Assembly: GCF_963082655.1 (NCBI RefSeq)
Contig: NC_081554.1
Coordinates: forward strand, 63,888,602-63,952,601
DNA: 64,000 nt
Direction of reading: 5' to 3'
DNA from: Stomoxys calcitrans
Taxonomy: Eukaryota > Arthropoda > Insecta > Diptera > Muscidae
Shown: one piece after another, positions 43,231 through 54,672 of the stretch
Position numbering within the stretch: position 1 is the first letter of the stretch
Layout: the number at the start of each line of letters is the position of its first letter
Translations under genes and position numbers: made by a program
The notes under the pieces: model-generated
Told to the model about the DNA's origin: nothing
The model's database searches: none
What the model saw: the letters and a program-made list of their open reading frames with translations, nothing else

Positions 43231-46200
43231 AAAAACAAGTAAGAGAGTGCTAGGTTCGGTCGGGCCGATTCTTATATTCCCTCCACCATGGATCGCATTT
43301 GTCGAATTCGTTTCCCGGTACCTCTTTTTAATCAAACAAAGAATAATGGAAAATAATTGTTATGCTATTAGAGATATAACAAGTTATAGTCCGATTCGGA
43401 CCATAAGTTAATGGAGTGTTGAAGACCAAAGATTTTTCTGAAATTTTGTACAACGGCCAGTTCTACAAAATGTCAACTAACTCGGATAAGAATTGCGCCC
43501 TCTACGTGTTCAATATGCGCCCTCTAGCGGTTCCAGAAGTCAAGACACAAGATTGTTTTATATGGCAGCTATATCAGGTTATAGACCGATTTGATCCATA
43601 TTTGTCACAGTTGTTGGAAGTCATAACAAACAACTTTATGCTAATTTTTAGCCAAATAGGATAAGAACTGCTCCCTCTAGCGGTTCAAGAAGTTAAGATC
43701 CAAGATCGGTTTATATGGCAGCTATATAACAACTTTGTGCAAAATTTCAGCCAAATCGGATGAGAATTGCGCCCTCTAGAGGCTCAAGAAGTCAAGACCC
43801 AAGATCGTTTTATATGGCAGCTATATCAGGTTATAGACCGATTTGATCCATATTTGTCACAGTTGTTGGAAGTCATAACAAACAACTTTATGCTAAATTT
43901 TAGACAAATAGGATAAGAACTGCGCCCTCTAGCGGTTCAAGAAGTTAAGATCCAAGATCGGTTTATATGACAGCTATATAACAACTTCTTGCACAATTTT
44001 AGCCAAATCGGATGAAAATTGGGTCCTCTAGTGGCTCAAGAAGTCAAGACCCAAGATCGTTTTATATAGCAGCTATGTCAGGATATAGAACGATTTAATC
44101 CATATTTTTCACAGTTGTTGGAAGTCATAACAAACAACTTTATGCTAAATTTTAGCCAAATAGGATAAGAACTGCGCCCTCTAGCGGTTCAAGAAGTCAA
44201 GATCTAAGATCGGTTTATATGGCAGCTATATCAGGTTATGAACCGATTTGAACCATACTTATCACACTTGTTGGAAATTACCAAAATACCACGTGCAAAA
44301 TCTCAGCCAAATCGGACCAGAATTGCGCCCTCTAGAGGCTCAAGACCCAAGATCGGTTTAAAATGCAGCTATATCAAAACATGGACCGATTTGGCCCATT
44401 TAAAATCCCAACCGACCTACACTAATAAGAAGTATTTGTGCAAAATTTCAAGCGGCTAGCTTTACCCCGTCTTTCGAAAGACGGACTGACGGACGGACAG
44501 ACAGACATGGCTAGATCTACTTAAAATGTCATGACGCTCAAGAATTTATATACTTTACTAGCTGACCCGGGCCCGCTCCGCTGCGCCTTCTTTTACTTCA
44601 AATGGAACAAAAGTTTCCTTGGAGAGAGGTGGTCCCCCAGATACTTGGCCCTGAAAAAATATCAGCATCGTGCTCTTATTCTTTAAAATACCATTTATTT
44701 AAACCCCATATTGCCATTGGGTGAAGAGAAGTTTACAAGATAAGCCGTCCCCCAAACACATGGCCCCAAAATTGGTTATCAAATTCGTTTTCTAATCTCA
44801 AATACCTTTCATTTGAGCCACATATTGACATGGTCGAAATATTTTTTCCCTTTGGGGGTGTTTTGGGAGGGGGGTGATGCCCTAAATACATGGTCCTACA
44901 TTTGGATATCAAATTCGAATTCTTCTTCCAAATACCTTTATTTGAGCCCCATATTGCGATGGTTAGTAAAATATTGCTGTTACTAACTAAGCCTAACTAA
45001 GCTGTTACTGTTTCTAAGCCCTGAAAAAATATCAGCAACGTGCTCTATTCTCATATATCTATATATCATTTATTTGAACCCCATATTGCCATTGGCCTCA
45101 AAATTGGATATCAAATTCGTTTTCTAATCTCATTTAAAGTCCTTATTGCAAAAGTCAGCTAATATGTCCGGTTTTTGGTATTGGCCCTAAAAACTATGAA
45201 TATTTAGTTGCACTCTCTTTAAGACCCAAATTGTCTTGGTGAGCAAATACGTCCTATTTGGGGGTTGTTATGCTGGTGGGCCGTCCGCTAGACAGTTGGC
45301 CCCTAATGTTGATATCAGATATGTGGTCTACTCCCACATACCTTTAATGTGAGTGATCAGCTTGGGGGGTGTTTTGAGGAATGGGCGGCCACTCAGTGAG
45401 TAGGCCTTGAAAAAATATATAGGATTCGTGTTCTACTCTAAAAACCCTGTTATTTGATCCTCATATTGCAATAGTCAGCAAATACTTCCTAGTTGGGTGG
45501 TGTTGGGTGGCCCCATACACACTTTTCTCGAATATTGATATCAGATTCGTGCTTTACTTCCAAAGACCTTTCATTTGAGCCCCATATTGCTATGGTCGTA
45601 AATTTGTCCCCATTGGGGGATGTTTTTGGGGAGAGGCGGCCTCCCAAACACTTGGTCCCATAGTTTGATATTAGATTTGAATTGTACATTCAAATGCCTT
45701 TTATTTAAGCCCCATATACTCATGGTCAGTAAATAAGTCCTGTTTGGGGGGTGTTGTGGGGAAGGGGTGGACCCCAGAAACGTGGTCCCACATTTGGATA
45801 TCAGATTCGTATTCTACTCGTAAATACCTTTCATTTTAGTCTCATATTGCTATGGTCGGTAAATACGTCCGATTTGGCGGTGTTTTGGGTGTTGGGGTGG
45901 TCCCCCTAGCACTTGGTCCGACAATTGGATATCAGATACGTTTTCTTATCCTAAATACCTTTCATTTGAGTCCCACATTGTCGTGATTGGTCTAAATATA
46001 TGTTTGGTAGGTTTTAGGGTGGGGTAGCCCCCCTAGGTACCCCATCCGAAATTTGGATACCAAATTTTTAATTTTAGGGTACTATATGAGAGCACACAAA
46101 CTTTCGCTTAAATCGCTCCACCCATCTCCGAGATCTGGCGTTTCTGAAAATTAGGGTAAGGGGGAGGGTCCGCCCACCTTCAGATATCAAAAAATGTAGT

Positions 46201-46433
46201 ACCCTATTTTCACCACGGGATCATTATGCACCATCTGTGAAAATTTCAAAAAAATCGGTTCAGCCGTTTCTGAGTCTATAAGGAGCACACAAACATACAA
46301 ACAAACAAACAAATCTACGAACAAACACAAATTGATTTTTATATATAAGATGGGGTCTTAGATGTATATTTCAAGGTGTTACAAACGGAATGACGAAATT
46401 AGTATACCCCCATCCTATGGTGGAGGGTATAAC
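43231..46433 (-). mobile_element. DINE-like element split by a CTAGC-type insertion
   Basis: Left part 43231-44558: AACAAGTAAGAGAGTGCTAG, altered hairpin (TTCGGTCGGGCCGA), CTCCACCATGGATCGCATTT, several monomers (GCCCTCTAGCGGTTCAAGAA), pre-core, microsatellite and AAGAATTTATATACTTTA. The sequence resumes at 46354 with TGGGGTCTTAGATGTATATT and ends in ATACCCCCATCCTATGGTGG. Joining the two parts gives a normal core, so the insertion site is precise. Confidence 0.9.
44559..46353 (+). mobile_element. CTAGC-type unclassified element, complete copy
   Basis: Starts CTAGCTGACCCGGGCCCGCT and ends CAAATTGATTTTTATATATA followed by AGA. Between are about ten GC-skewed units with CTTTCATTTGAGCCCCATAT spaced about 120-140 bp, and near the 3' end AAATCGGTTCAGCCGTTTCT and a CAAACAAA tract. 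No inverted termini, no open frame of known type, and no obvious target duplication beyond a possible single A. Class undetermined; a Helitron-like or other non-autonomous element is possible. Confidence 0.82.
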
Positions 46434-46955
46434 AAGAAAAAGTGTTCTAAGTTCGGACGGGCTGAATCTTATATACATTCCAGCATGGATCGCATTTGTC
46501 GAATTCGTTTCCCGGTATCACTTTTTAGGCAAACAAAGAATAATGGATAAGAACTGTAATGCTATTGGAGCTATACCAAGTTATAAACCGATTGGGGGCA
46601 TACTTTGTTTGTCTGTTCGAAACCAAAGTGGAAGTCATTGTGCAAAATTTCAGCACAGCAGATAAGAATTGCGCCCTCTAGAGACTTAAGAAGTAAAATC
46701 GGAAGATCGGTTTATGTGGGAGCTATATCAGATTATGAACCGATCTGTATCGTCCCCGGCATAGTTATTGCGAGACAAAACGAAACACTTTAGCCAAAAC
46801 TTTAGCCACATCAGGTAATTATTGCGCCCCCTAGAGGCTTAAGAATTCAAGACCCCATATCGGTTTATATGACAGCTATATCAGGTTATGTACCGATTTG
46901 AACCATACTTAGTACAGTTGTTGGAAGTCATAACGAAACACCTGATGCTACGGGA
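46434..46955 (-). mobile_element. DINE-like element, 5' truncated at inverted junction
   Basis: AAGTGTTCTAAGTTCGGACG, TTCCAGCATGGATCGCATTT and two to three monomers, then an abrupt switch at about 46955 to a copy in the opposite orientation. Confidence 0.78.
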
Positions 46956-48127
46956 GTATGGGAGTATACTAATCTAGAAAATCTTAGTCTAAGACCCCAT
47001 AAAGAATATATATTCGTGATTGTCTAGACGTTCTGAGCCAATCTTGCAATGTCCGTCCGTGCGTCTATCAAAATCACTTTAGCGGTCGAACGCGAAAAGC
47101 TAGCTGCTTGAAATTTGGCACAGATACTTAACATTTATGTAGGTCGTTGGGGATTGCAAATGGGCCGCATCGGTTCAGATTTGGATAAAGCTCCCATATA
47201 AACCGATCTCCCTAATTAACTTCTGGAGCCCTGGAAGCCGAAATATAGCACATAGTGTTCTGCTACGGCTACTACTATGTTTGGTACGGTCTAAATTGAT
47301 AACCTGATAAGCAAATGCAAATTTTGCCCATGAACATTCCACTAAGGAACAGGGGCGAACTTCTCACATACCAATGAGTGGAGTCTCATTCAATTTTAAG
47401 CTCAATGATAAGGGGCCTCCTTTTTATAGCCGAGTCCGAACGGCGTGCTGCAGTGCGACACCTCTTTAGAGAGAAGTTTTTCATGGCATAGTACCTCACA
47501 AATGTTGCCAGCATTAGGAGGGGAAAACCAACGCTGAAAAAATTTTGTTGATGGTCTCGCCAGGATTCGAACCCAAGCGTTTAGCGTCCAGCGTCATAGG
47601 CGGACATGCTAACCTCTGCGCTACGGTGGCCTCCACATGATATAGCTACCATATAAACCGAACTCCCGATTTGACTTCTTGAGCCCTTACAAGCCGCAAT
47701 TTTTGTCCGATTTGGGTGAAATGTTGTACATAGTGTTTTATTTTGACTACCAACAACTGTGCCAAGTAAGGTTTAAATCGGTTTATAACCTGATATAGCA
47801 CTCGTATAAACCGATCTTCCGATTTGACTTCTTTAGTCAAGCTGCAATTTTTGTCCGATTTGGCTGAAATTTTCCATATAGTGTTCCGTTATGACTTCCA
47901 AAAACTGTGCCCTATAACATGATACAGCTCCCTTGTAAACCAGACACTCGATTATACTGGTTCGGTTCCTAAAAGCTTTAATTTTGCTGGTTTGGCAGAA
48001 GTTCGGTATGTAGAATAAAATAATGCCCCTCAACTACACTTATTTTGTATAAATTTTTTTTCAGAATCCATAGTGGAGGGTTATCCAGATTCGGCCCTGC
48101 CGAACTTTAAACGCTTTTACTTGTTAT
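46956..48127 (+). mobile_element. DINE-like element carrying a SINE
   Basis: The shortened 5' end (GGGAGTATACTAATCTAG) and core (CATAAAGAATATATATTCG) lead to monomers, the SINE at 47311-47634, more monomers, then GGCCCTGCCGAACTTTAAAC and GCTTTTACTTGTTA. Confidence 0.85.
47311..47634 (-). mobile_element. tRNA-derived SINE in DINE monomer
   Basis: Full-length body with box B (GGATTCGAACC) and box A regions at the right. Left flank AACCTGATA and right flank ACATGATATAG are compatible with a short, now degraded, target duplication inside the monomer phrase AACCTGATATAGCTACCAT. Confidence 0.9.
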
Positions 48128-48165
48128 ATATAAAAAGAAAACCTATATATTTTTCTGTGAATATA

Positions 48166-49020
48166 TATTTTTATACCCACCACCGAAGGATGGGGGTATA
48201 TTCATTTCGTCATTCCGTTTGCAACACATCGAAATATCCATTTCCGACCCTATAAAGTATATATATTCTTGATCAGCGTAACAACTTTTGTTGGATTTGG
48301 CTCATCTTAAAACACCCATGCAGTCATTTCGTCATTCCGTTTGCAACACATCGAAATATCCATTTCCGACCCTATAAAGTATATATATTCTTGATCAGCG
48401 TAAAAATCTAAGACGATCTAGACATGTCCGTCCGTCTGTCCGTCTGTCTGTTGAAATCACGCTACAGTCTTTAAAAATTGAGATATTGAGCTGAAATTCT
48501 TTTTTTGTCCATAAGCAGGTTAAGTTCGAAGATGGGCTATATCGGACTATATCTTGATATAGCCCCCGTATAGACCGATCCTCCGATTTATGGTCTTAGG
48601 CCCATAAAAGCCACATTTATTATCCGATTTTGCTGAAATTTGGGACAGTGAGTTGCGTTGAGCCCTTCGACATCCTCCGTCAATTTGGCCCAGATCGGTC
48701 CAAATTTGGATATAGTTGCCATATAGACGGGTCCTCCGATTTATGGTCTTAGGCCCATAAAAGCCACATTTATTATCCGATTTTGCTGAAATTTGGGACA
48801 GTGAGTTGCCTTAGGCCCTTCGCCATCTTTCTTCTATTTGGCCCTGATCGGTTCAGATTTGGATATAGCTGCCATATAGACCGATCTCTCGATTTAAGGT
48901 TTTGGCCCCATAAAAAACGCATTTATTGTCCGATGTCGCCGAAATTTGGGAAAATGACATGTGTAGAGCCCAAAAAACCAAATGTGTACAGGTGGTCACT
49001 CCTTCAAATTCTCTTTCTTT
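48166..49020 (+). mobile_element. DINE-like element, 3' truncated by a rosa foldback
   Basis: TTTTTATACCCACCACCGAA, a core present twice (see the duplication at 48203), CTAGACATGTCCGTCC, and about three monomers up to 48990. It gives way to rosa sequence at about 49021 and does not resume. Confidence 0.85.
48203..48393. repeat. 122-bp duplication of DINE core
   Basis: CATTTCGTCATTCCGTTTGC starts at 48203 and 48325. Both copies run through CTATAAAGTATATATATTC and TTGATCAGCGTAA, with about 55 bp of unrelated sequence between. Confidence 0.9.
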
Positions 49021-49605
49021 TATATTCAGAAGTATTTGACAGATCACGTGGGATTTCAGACATGGTGTCAAAGAGAAAGATGCTCAGTATGCTTTGACAT
49101 TTCATCATGAATAGACTTACTAACGAGCAACGCTTGCAAATCATTGAATTTTATTACCAAAATCAGTGTTCGGTTCGAAATGTGTTCATTCACCGTAACG
49201 TTGCGTCCAACAGCATCTTTGAAAAAATACGGTCCAATGATTCCACCAGCGTACAAACCACACCAAACAGTGCATTTTTCGGGATGCATGGGCAGTTCTT
49301 GAACGGCTTCTGGTTGCTCTTCACTCCAAATGCGGCAATTTTGCTTATTTACGTAGCCATTCAACCAGAAATGAGCCTCATCGCTGAACAAAATTTGTCA
49401 AAATTTGAACACATTTCGAACCGAACACTGATTTTGGTAATAAAATTCAATAATTTGCAAGCGTTGCTCGTTAGTAAGTCCATTCATGATGAAATGTCAA
49501 AGCATACTGAGCATCTTTCTCTTTGACACCATGTCTGATATCCCACGTGATCTGTCAAATACTAATGCATGAAAATCCTAACCTCAAAAAAATCACCCTT
49601 TATAT
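49021..49605. mobile_element. rosa-derived foldback element
   Basis: The left arm (49031-49190) encodes the transposase N-terminus on the plus strand (MNRLTNEQRLQIIEFYYQ). The right arm (about 49405-49560) is its inverted copy, encoding the same N-terminus on the minus strand. Between them lies a minus-strand piece of the catalytic region (SDEAHFWLNGYVNKQ, TVWCGLYAGGIIGPYFF). The right end keeps the full terminus AACCTCAAAAAAATCACCCT; the outer ~40 bp of the left terminus are missing. There is no complete transposase frame. Confidence 0.85.
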
Positions 49606-50140
49606 AAAAAAATCAAAGTTAATTGACTAACTTTGTCTGTTGTGGCTCTCCCTCGTTGAAAGTACTTTCGAGAAGTTTGGAGATTTAAGTCAGGTGCTTG
49701 ATGTTGTCGCTGTTACAAAAACAATTAGACATGTTCCGTGGCCTAAGCACATATGCTGGCCTCAGCTATGTTGACAAGACGTTTACAATGTTTTGATCTG
49801 AAAAATGTTATTAGGCCTTGAAATGTTGAATGGAATTTGGAAAAAGAGAAATGTTGCTAAAAAAAGCTTTGGCAACATTTCAATCTTTTGTACTATTCAA
49901 CATGTTAACAATTGATAACTAAACATCCGGAACCAACATCGCTCAGCGTATGAACTAAATATTTGAAATGAAGCTTAATGATCATTAAAGACAATAAAAT
50001 TGAAATACAATACATATACTATTTATATAAAAATGTATGTATAGTGGGCAATGTTGCCTGTGAAATGGAACGGTATGATAAAAACATGATAAAACCGATA
50101 CAACAGACAGTGTTCTATAAAAGGCATGGGTTGGTTGGTA
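49606..50140. other. Spacer without recognised gene
   Basis: AT-rich. Contains CTAAAAAAAGCTTTGGCAAC near 49857. Nothing else recognised. Confidence 0.45.
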
Positions 50141-50379
50141 ATTGGTCAAAAAATTAAAAGTCATTGCGGATTTTTTAAAAGAAAGTAAATGCATTTTTAA
50201 TAAAACTTAGAATGAACTTTAATCAAATATACTTTTTTACACTTTTTCTCTAAAGCAAGCTAAAAGTAACAGCTGATAACTGACAGAAGAAAGAATGCAA
50301 TTACAGAGTCACAAGCTGTGAAAAAATTTGTCAACGCCGACTATATGAAAAATCCGCAATTACTTTTTGGGCAACCCAA
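50141..50379 (-). mobile_element. mariner-derived MITE, one end decayed
   Basis: The right terminus AATTACTTTTTGGGCAACCC with TA after it is intact. The left terminus is degraded (ATTGGTCAAAAAATTAAAAG). The interior matches the MITE at 58207-58442 almost base for base. Confidence 0.88.
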
Positions 50380-50773
50380 TATTACTTCTGAGTTTATTGA
50401 AAAAGAAAACTATTCGTGACGGAGTTCAATAGAGTGATTGCGCTATATTTGGTTGGAAAATAACAACCGGCTATTGTTGGCGAACTTAAATACAACAAAA
50501 TGAAAAATATGTTTGTGCATTGCACCATATATCGACATAATTATAGTTATTCACATTTTTGACTACCAAACTGAACAACTTACACTGAATAATAAGAAGT
50601 GGAAAATTTTTGTGGCAAAGTCGTTTTTAAATTTGGCTACCAATCCAAATCTCTCTGGTTTATTGAGGAGCTTGTTGCAAATGATCCTAAGGCTCCCACT
50701 AATAGCGAGAGAGACTCCCCAATGCACAGGCTACCCCAAAGACAACACGTCTAGATTCGGAAACTATACCAAT

Positions 50774-51920
50774 GTCAGCCAAAAGGCAGCGGGCACCTGG
50801 AGGGCATCCCATGCCTGAAAGAACTAGGGCGAACAATAGTAAAATGGGTCCAAGAACTTTTGCTAATGTCGCTAGAGACAGTTTGGTGATGGCAGTTGTC
50901 GACAAGGGAGAAGAACAGGGCTGCATACCTAGGCATAATTGCAGTGGGATAATCAATGGACTGTAATCAGTATACTACGATGTGCTTGCGAGAGTTCCTG
51001 GGTCTCTTCCAGTTTGTGACGATGCAGGTTGGTATCGGGGCCGATACAGACTAATTGTCTTCGGGGATCAACGCTCAATTGAAATGTATCGTTGTGCGCT
51101 AAAAAGATTGGTGAGATTTGGCCAGGTGCAGCACTAGATTTGGTTAAGAAGGCAGATATTCCTACTCTACTAATAGCGCATGCTTGGATACCAAGTATTT
51201 CCTCAGACCCTGAATCGATACTTGGAAGACTAAGGGAATGTAATCCCAATCTTTCAACCACCGGCTGGAAGATTGGTAGTTTTGATGAGGCTGATGGTGA
51301 CCGGAGACATGCAGTATTCGTACTAAACTTCGGCTGTCTCGCAGACCTCAACAAGTTTGAAGGGCTTGTATCCTGAATCCGTAGGATTGAAGGCCTATAG
51401 AAGCGGTGGGGTTGGGGAACCAGGAGACGACTCAGCAGTTGTTGTTGAACACTTGCCTAAGGAACTACTGACCACATCGCTAAAGTCTGGCGGATTGCAG
51501 GAGACTAAAAATCCCCCTGCCACAATTTAGACAGGAGGGGATAACATCGAAACGGGACCCGACAAGCCATGTGTGGGTGGGTCATCCGGTTGGAGTGGGC
51601 TCAAGGTGTGCGCCAACGGGGAAGTCCGGAACTCAGAAAGTACTTTGACAGCAGTAGTTAGTGAAGCATCTAAGGAGAAATGGTCCACACCGCAAGTGTC
51701 CAGTGTCCTGAGGAAGAGTGGTTCCACAGCTTTCTCACTTGCCCCTGGATGCGTACGGAAGCTCATCATGCCAAGTTCTAAGGAATCTTGTGAGGATGAA
51801 CTCCTGGTGGAAGCAGACGACGAGGCTAACACAACAGTCATTGAAGTTCTGAATCCCGACTATGGTCCGGTTTCTGCAGGCCGCTTCGACGGCATTAAAG
51901 GTCCTCCTGATGGCAGGGAG
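50774..51920 (+). pseudogene. LOA-like LINE ORF1 (Gag-like)
   Basis: The plus frame starts MSAKRQRAPGGHPMPERTRA and reads MGPRTFANVARDSLVMAVVD. A different frame carries PTLLIAHAWIPSISSDPESI and STTGWKIGSFDEADGDRRHA (51150-51310), and a third carries EEWFHSFLTCPWM-like and serine-rich text up to 51900. No zinc knuckle is visible. ORF1 proteins of this group bind the element RNA; this copy has at least two frameshifts. Assignment rests on its position in front of a LINE endonuclease. Confidence 0.6.
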
Positions 51921-52470
51921 ATTTGAAGCGTTTCTTATCAAGCAACCATGGGTGTGGGAGGACTGGTTCGTGGACTAGGAATTCCGAGATTTTAACTTCT
52001 CAAGGGTACGGAGAATGGAAGACACAGAGCCTGCATACTTGCAAAGTGTAGTCTGAATGTTTTTCATCTTCCGTCGCTTAGCACAAAAGATTTAGTAGTA
52101 GTCAGCCTTGAAATAAATAAGTCTCATTACTGACTGGCTTCCCTACATATGGCATACGATTCAGAGATGTCGCCCTCGAACCTTAAGTCGCTGGTTGAAG
52201 CCACTTTTGTAGGGAAGAAGGGCCTCATTGTAGGAAGTGATGCAAGTGCACATCACCAGATATGGGAAAGTTCGGATGTCAACGAAAGGGGTCAGCTGCT
52301 TATTGAATATATTTCAAGTTGCAATCTGGCGATTTTTAATGGAACAGGCAGGAGGTACTAGATATTACCTTTGTATCGGAAGTTATTTATAAGCCCAAGA
52401 ATAAGCGACTGGGAAGTGTTGGATGCCCACAGCATCTCTGATCATAGATATATTAGATTCATCCTTGGAC
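51915..52470 (+). pseudogene. LOA-like LINE endonuclease, broken
   Basis: Near 51925 the frame reads FLIKQPWVWEDW, where the family usually has FLIQEPW, so the catalytic Glu is replaced. MAYDSEMSPSNLKSLVEATF and GLIVGSDASAHHQIWESSD (52190-52280) contain the central Asp and the following His pair. NERGQLLIEYISSCNLAIFN precedes a frame break at 52361, and VLDAHSISDHRYIRFIL (52415-52475) is the C-terminal SDH motif. This EEP-type nuclease would nick the target DNA. Confidence 0.78.
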
Positions 52471-52477
52471 TGTAGAA

Positions 52478-53335
52478 GTGGCCCCTCGGCTAAACAGAAG
52501 AAAGGCGGATCAGGTTAAGTTTCGGCACAAATTCCGCACGTCTATCCCTTCTAGACCAGAAAAGGAAGTGGAAGCTTCGGAGGATATAGACATATTGGTA
52601 AAGTGGATCACGAAGGCCCTGAATGACTCACGTGTGTCTGCATGTCCTAGTGCCACGTCAAGGGGCAAACAGGGAACGCCATGGTGGACCCAGAGCTAAT
52701 TGGTCTAAGGAAGAATTGCAGAAAACTCGTCAACTGAGCAAAAGCCACAAGAGCACCACACGATTGGGACATCTATAAGGATGAGCAGAGAAAATATAAG
52801 GGCGACCTAAGAAAGGCTCAGAAAAAATCCTGGGTAGAATTTTGCAGCTCTGTGGAGGATACATCAGTGCCTCTAGGCTAAGGAAGATTCTTTCCTCGAG
52901 ACTTAATTGTGGGGTATCTTCAGAAATCAGAGAATGTATGGACAATGTCCAGTGAGGAAACATTAGAACTACTCGTTTATACACATTTCCCAGGAAATTC
53001 TCCAACGAACTACGTGGCGCCAGAAGAGGTTGTCACTGGTGGGCATTCGTGGGAGGTTATTAGGGGTATGTATGAGCCGTAAATCCTTTGGGCAATAAGA
53101 AGTTTCGACTTCTTTAAGTCGCCATGCCCTGTTGATGTATCACCGGTTGAATAACTGTGTCTGTGTCTGATAGACTGTTTCCTTGGCTTAAGCGAACCAG
53201 TCTGCTTGTATCAGAATGTCATATATACCTGTGGGATGAAGGCACACGAAGGTCATTTTCATTCCGAAAGAAGGAAAACTCTTCCACACGAAGGCGAGAG
53301 ATTTTCGTCCTATTAGTAGGTAATCCTTGTTAATT
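52478..53335 (+). pseudogene. LOA-like LINE linker and RT N-terminus
   Basis: VKFRHKFRTSIPSRPEKEVE and KQGTPWWTQS represent the linker, with the usual PWWN motif at 52680. IRSFDFFKSPCPVDVSPVE near 53095 is the decayed F..KSPGPDGI..P block, and ARDFRPIS near 53310 the next RT block. Sequence after that is not LINE-like. Confidence 0.7.
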
Positions 53336-54390
53336 GAGTTATGGTCACCAGCAAAATTAACTTACCAAATATGCACGATTCATGCCGCCGACGGTTTTCG
53401 GATTGTTGTCGCCTTGGTCAATGGGCCGAAATGAAAACAACTTTAGGACTGTAACTCGAAATTCAAGCTGATGATATTGCATCCTCCTTCACCTTGCTAA
53501 GCTACAGGGTAATCCAACTTACTCCACTTGTTCTCCTGAAAGGAGAAGAGATTATTTCATTGATTTGTACATCGATTGGTGCAGAATCACTTTCTGAACA
53601 AATCCCACTAGCTGTCCATGCGTTTTTGTGATAACAGCCTCATCTAACTTATTTTAAAATTATTCACTTATGTTTAGATGGTGGAGTGTACTAAAGTTTC
53701 ATCCAGACCATACTTAACGTTTTTGCTTGTAATTTTGTAAGCAATACCAACTTCATTTGTATAGCAAATTAATTCACATCCACTTAATATTGCTGCTTGT
53801 CTAATGTAAATTTATCTTCATTAACTCAAAAAAATTCAATATTCAACTACGGTGGAAAAGCATACCGCAGTAGAGCCCTGCTACTCTAAACAAACGACCC
53901 CCATCATCCACAAAAAAATCCAAAAAAAAGATTAAAAAATGATATTCAATCACAGCATTTGTGACCCCTGGCTTCTTTAATATGCATGGCGAAAGTCCAA
54001 TTTGTTTTGAATTTCGGCTAGCATTGAGTGCACTTCAGATTCAATTCACCCAACAGAAGTTTGGAATGCCAAAGCACAGAATGCATTGCCGAAAAAAAAA
54101 ACAAATTGAAAAAAGTTAGAATGACTACGATTTTGTTATTGTTAGCCTTAGAACATGGGACAAAACCACTTCAAGCTTCAGCCTGGGAATATGGCAGCAG
54201 TTAAGGACTGATAGCAAACCTTGTAGCAACAGGACCAATGGCAAAGTTGTGTTAACACACTACAGTGGTATTGCTGTATAATTGGGAAATTTTCTTAATT
54301 AACGAGAACTTTATACGCTTCCCATATTGGTGAAAGAGTAAAATTATCTATGAATGCTAAGCAGAAGGCTGGAAGGGGTAAAAAAAGGAA
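53336..54390. other. Region without recognised gene
   Basis: AT-rich, with several A-runs. No family or termini recognised. Confidence 0.45.
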
Positions 54391-54672
54391 AAGGAACAGG
54401 GGCAAACTTCACACATATCAATGAGTGCAGTCCGATTCAGGTTTAAGCTCAATGATAAGGGGCCTCGTTTTTAAAGCCGAGTCCGAACGGCGTGCCGCAG
54501 TGCGACAGCTCTTTGGAGAGAAGTTTTACATGGCATAGTACCTCACAAATGTTGCCAGCATTAGGAGGGGAAAACCACCGCTGAAAAATTTTTCTGATGG
54601 TCACGCCAGGATTCGAACCCAGGCGTTCAGCGTCATAGGCGGACATGCTAACCTCTGTGCTACGGTGGCCTC
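54391..54672 (-). mobile_element. tRNA-derived SINE, 3' end shortened
   Basis: Body and tRNA-like head are intact (GGATTCGAACCCAGGCGTTC, ATAGGCGGACATGCTAACCT). The distal tail beyond AAGGAACAGGGGC is replaced by an A/G-rich run, so no TTTGC terminus is present. Confidence 0.9.

Larger units (their letters stand above)
50580..53335 (+). mobile_element. LOA-like LINE, 5' half, decayed
   Basis: In order: Gag-like ORF1, an endonuclease and the start of the RT, in several frames with stops. It ends around ARDFRPIS near 53320, before the RT catalytic core. It is complementary in content to the 3' LOA-like pieces elsewhere in the window, but nothing proves they are the same subfamily. Confidence 0.75.

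Noticed and set aside
49107..49526. 139-codon frame as a transposase gene
   Set aside because: The first ~30 codons are the true rosa N-terminus, but the rest reads the complementary strand of transposase sequence in the foldback, so it is not a real protein.
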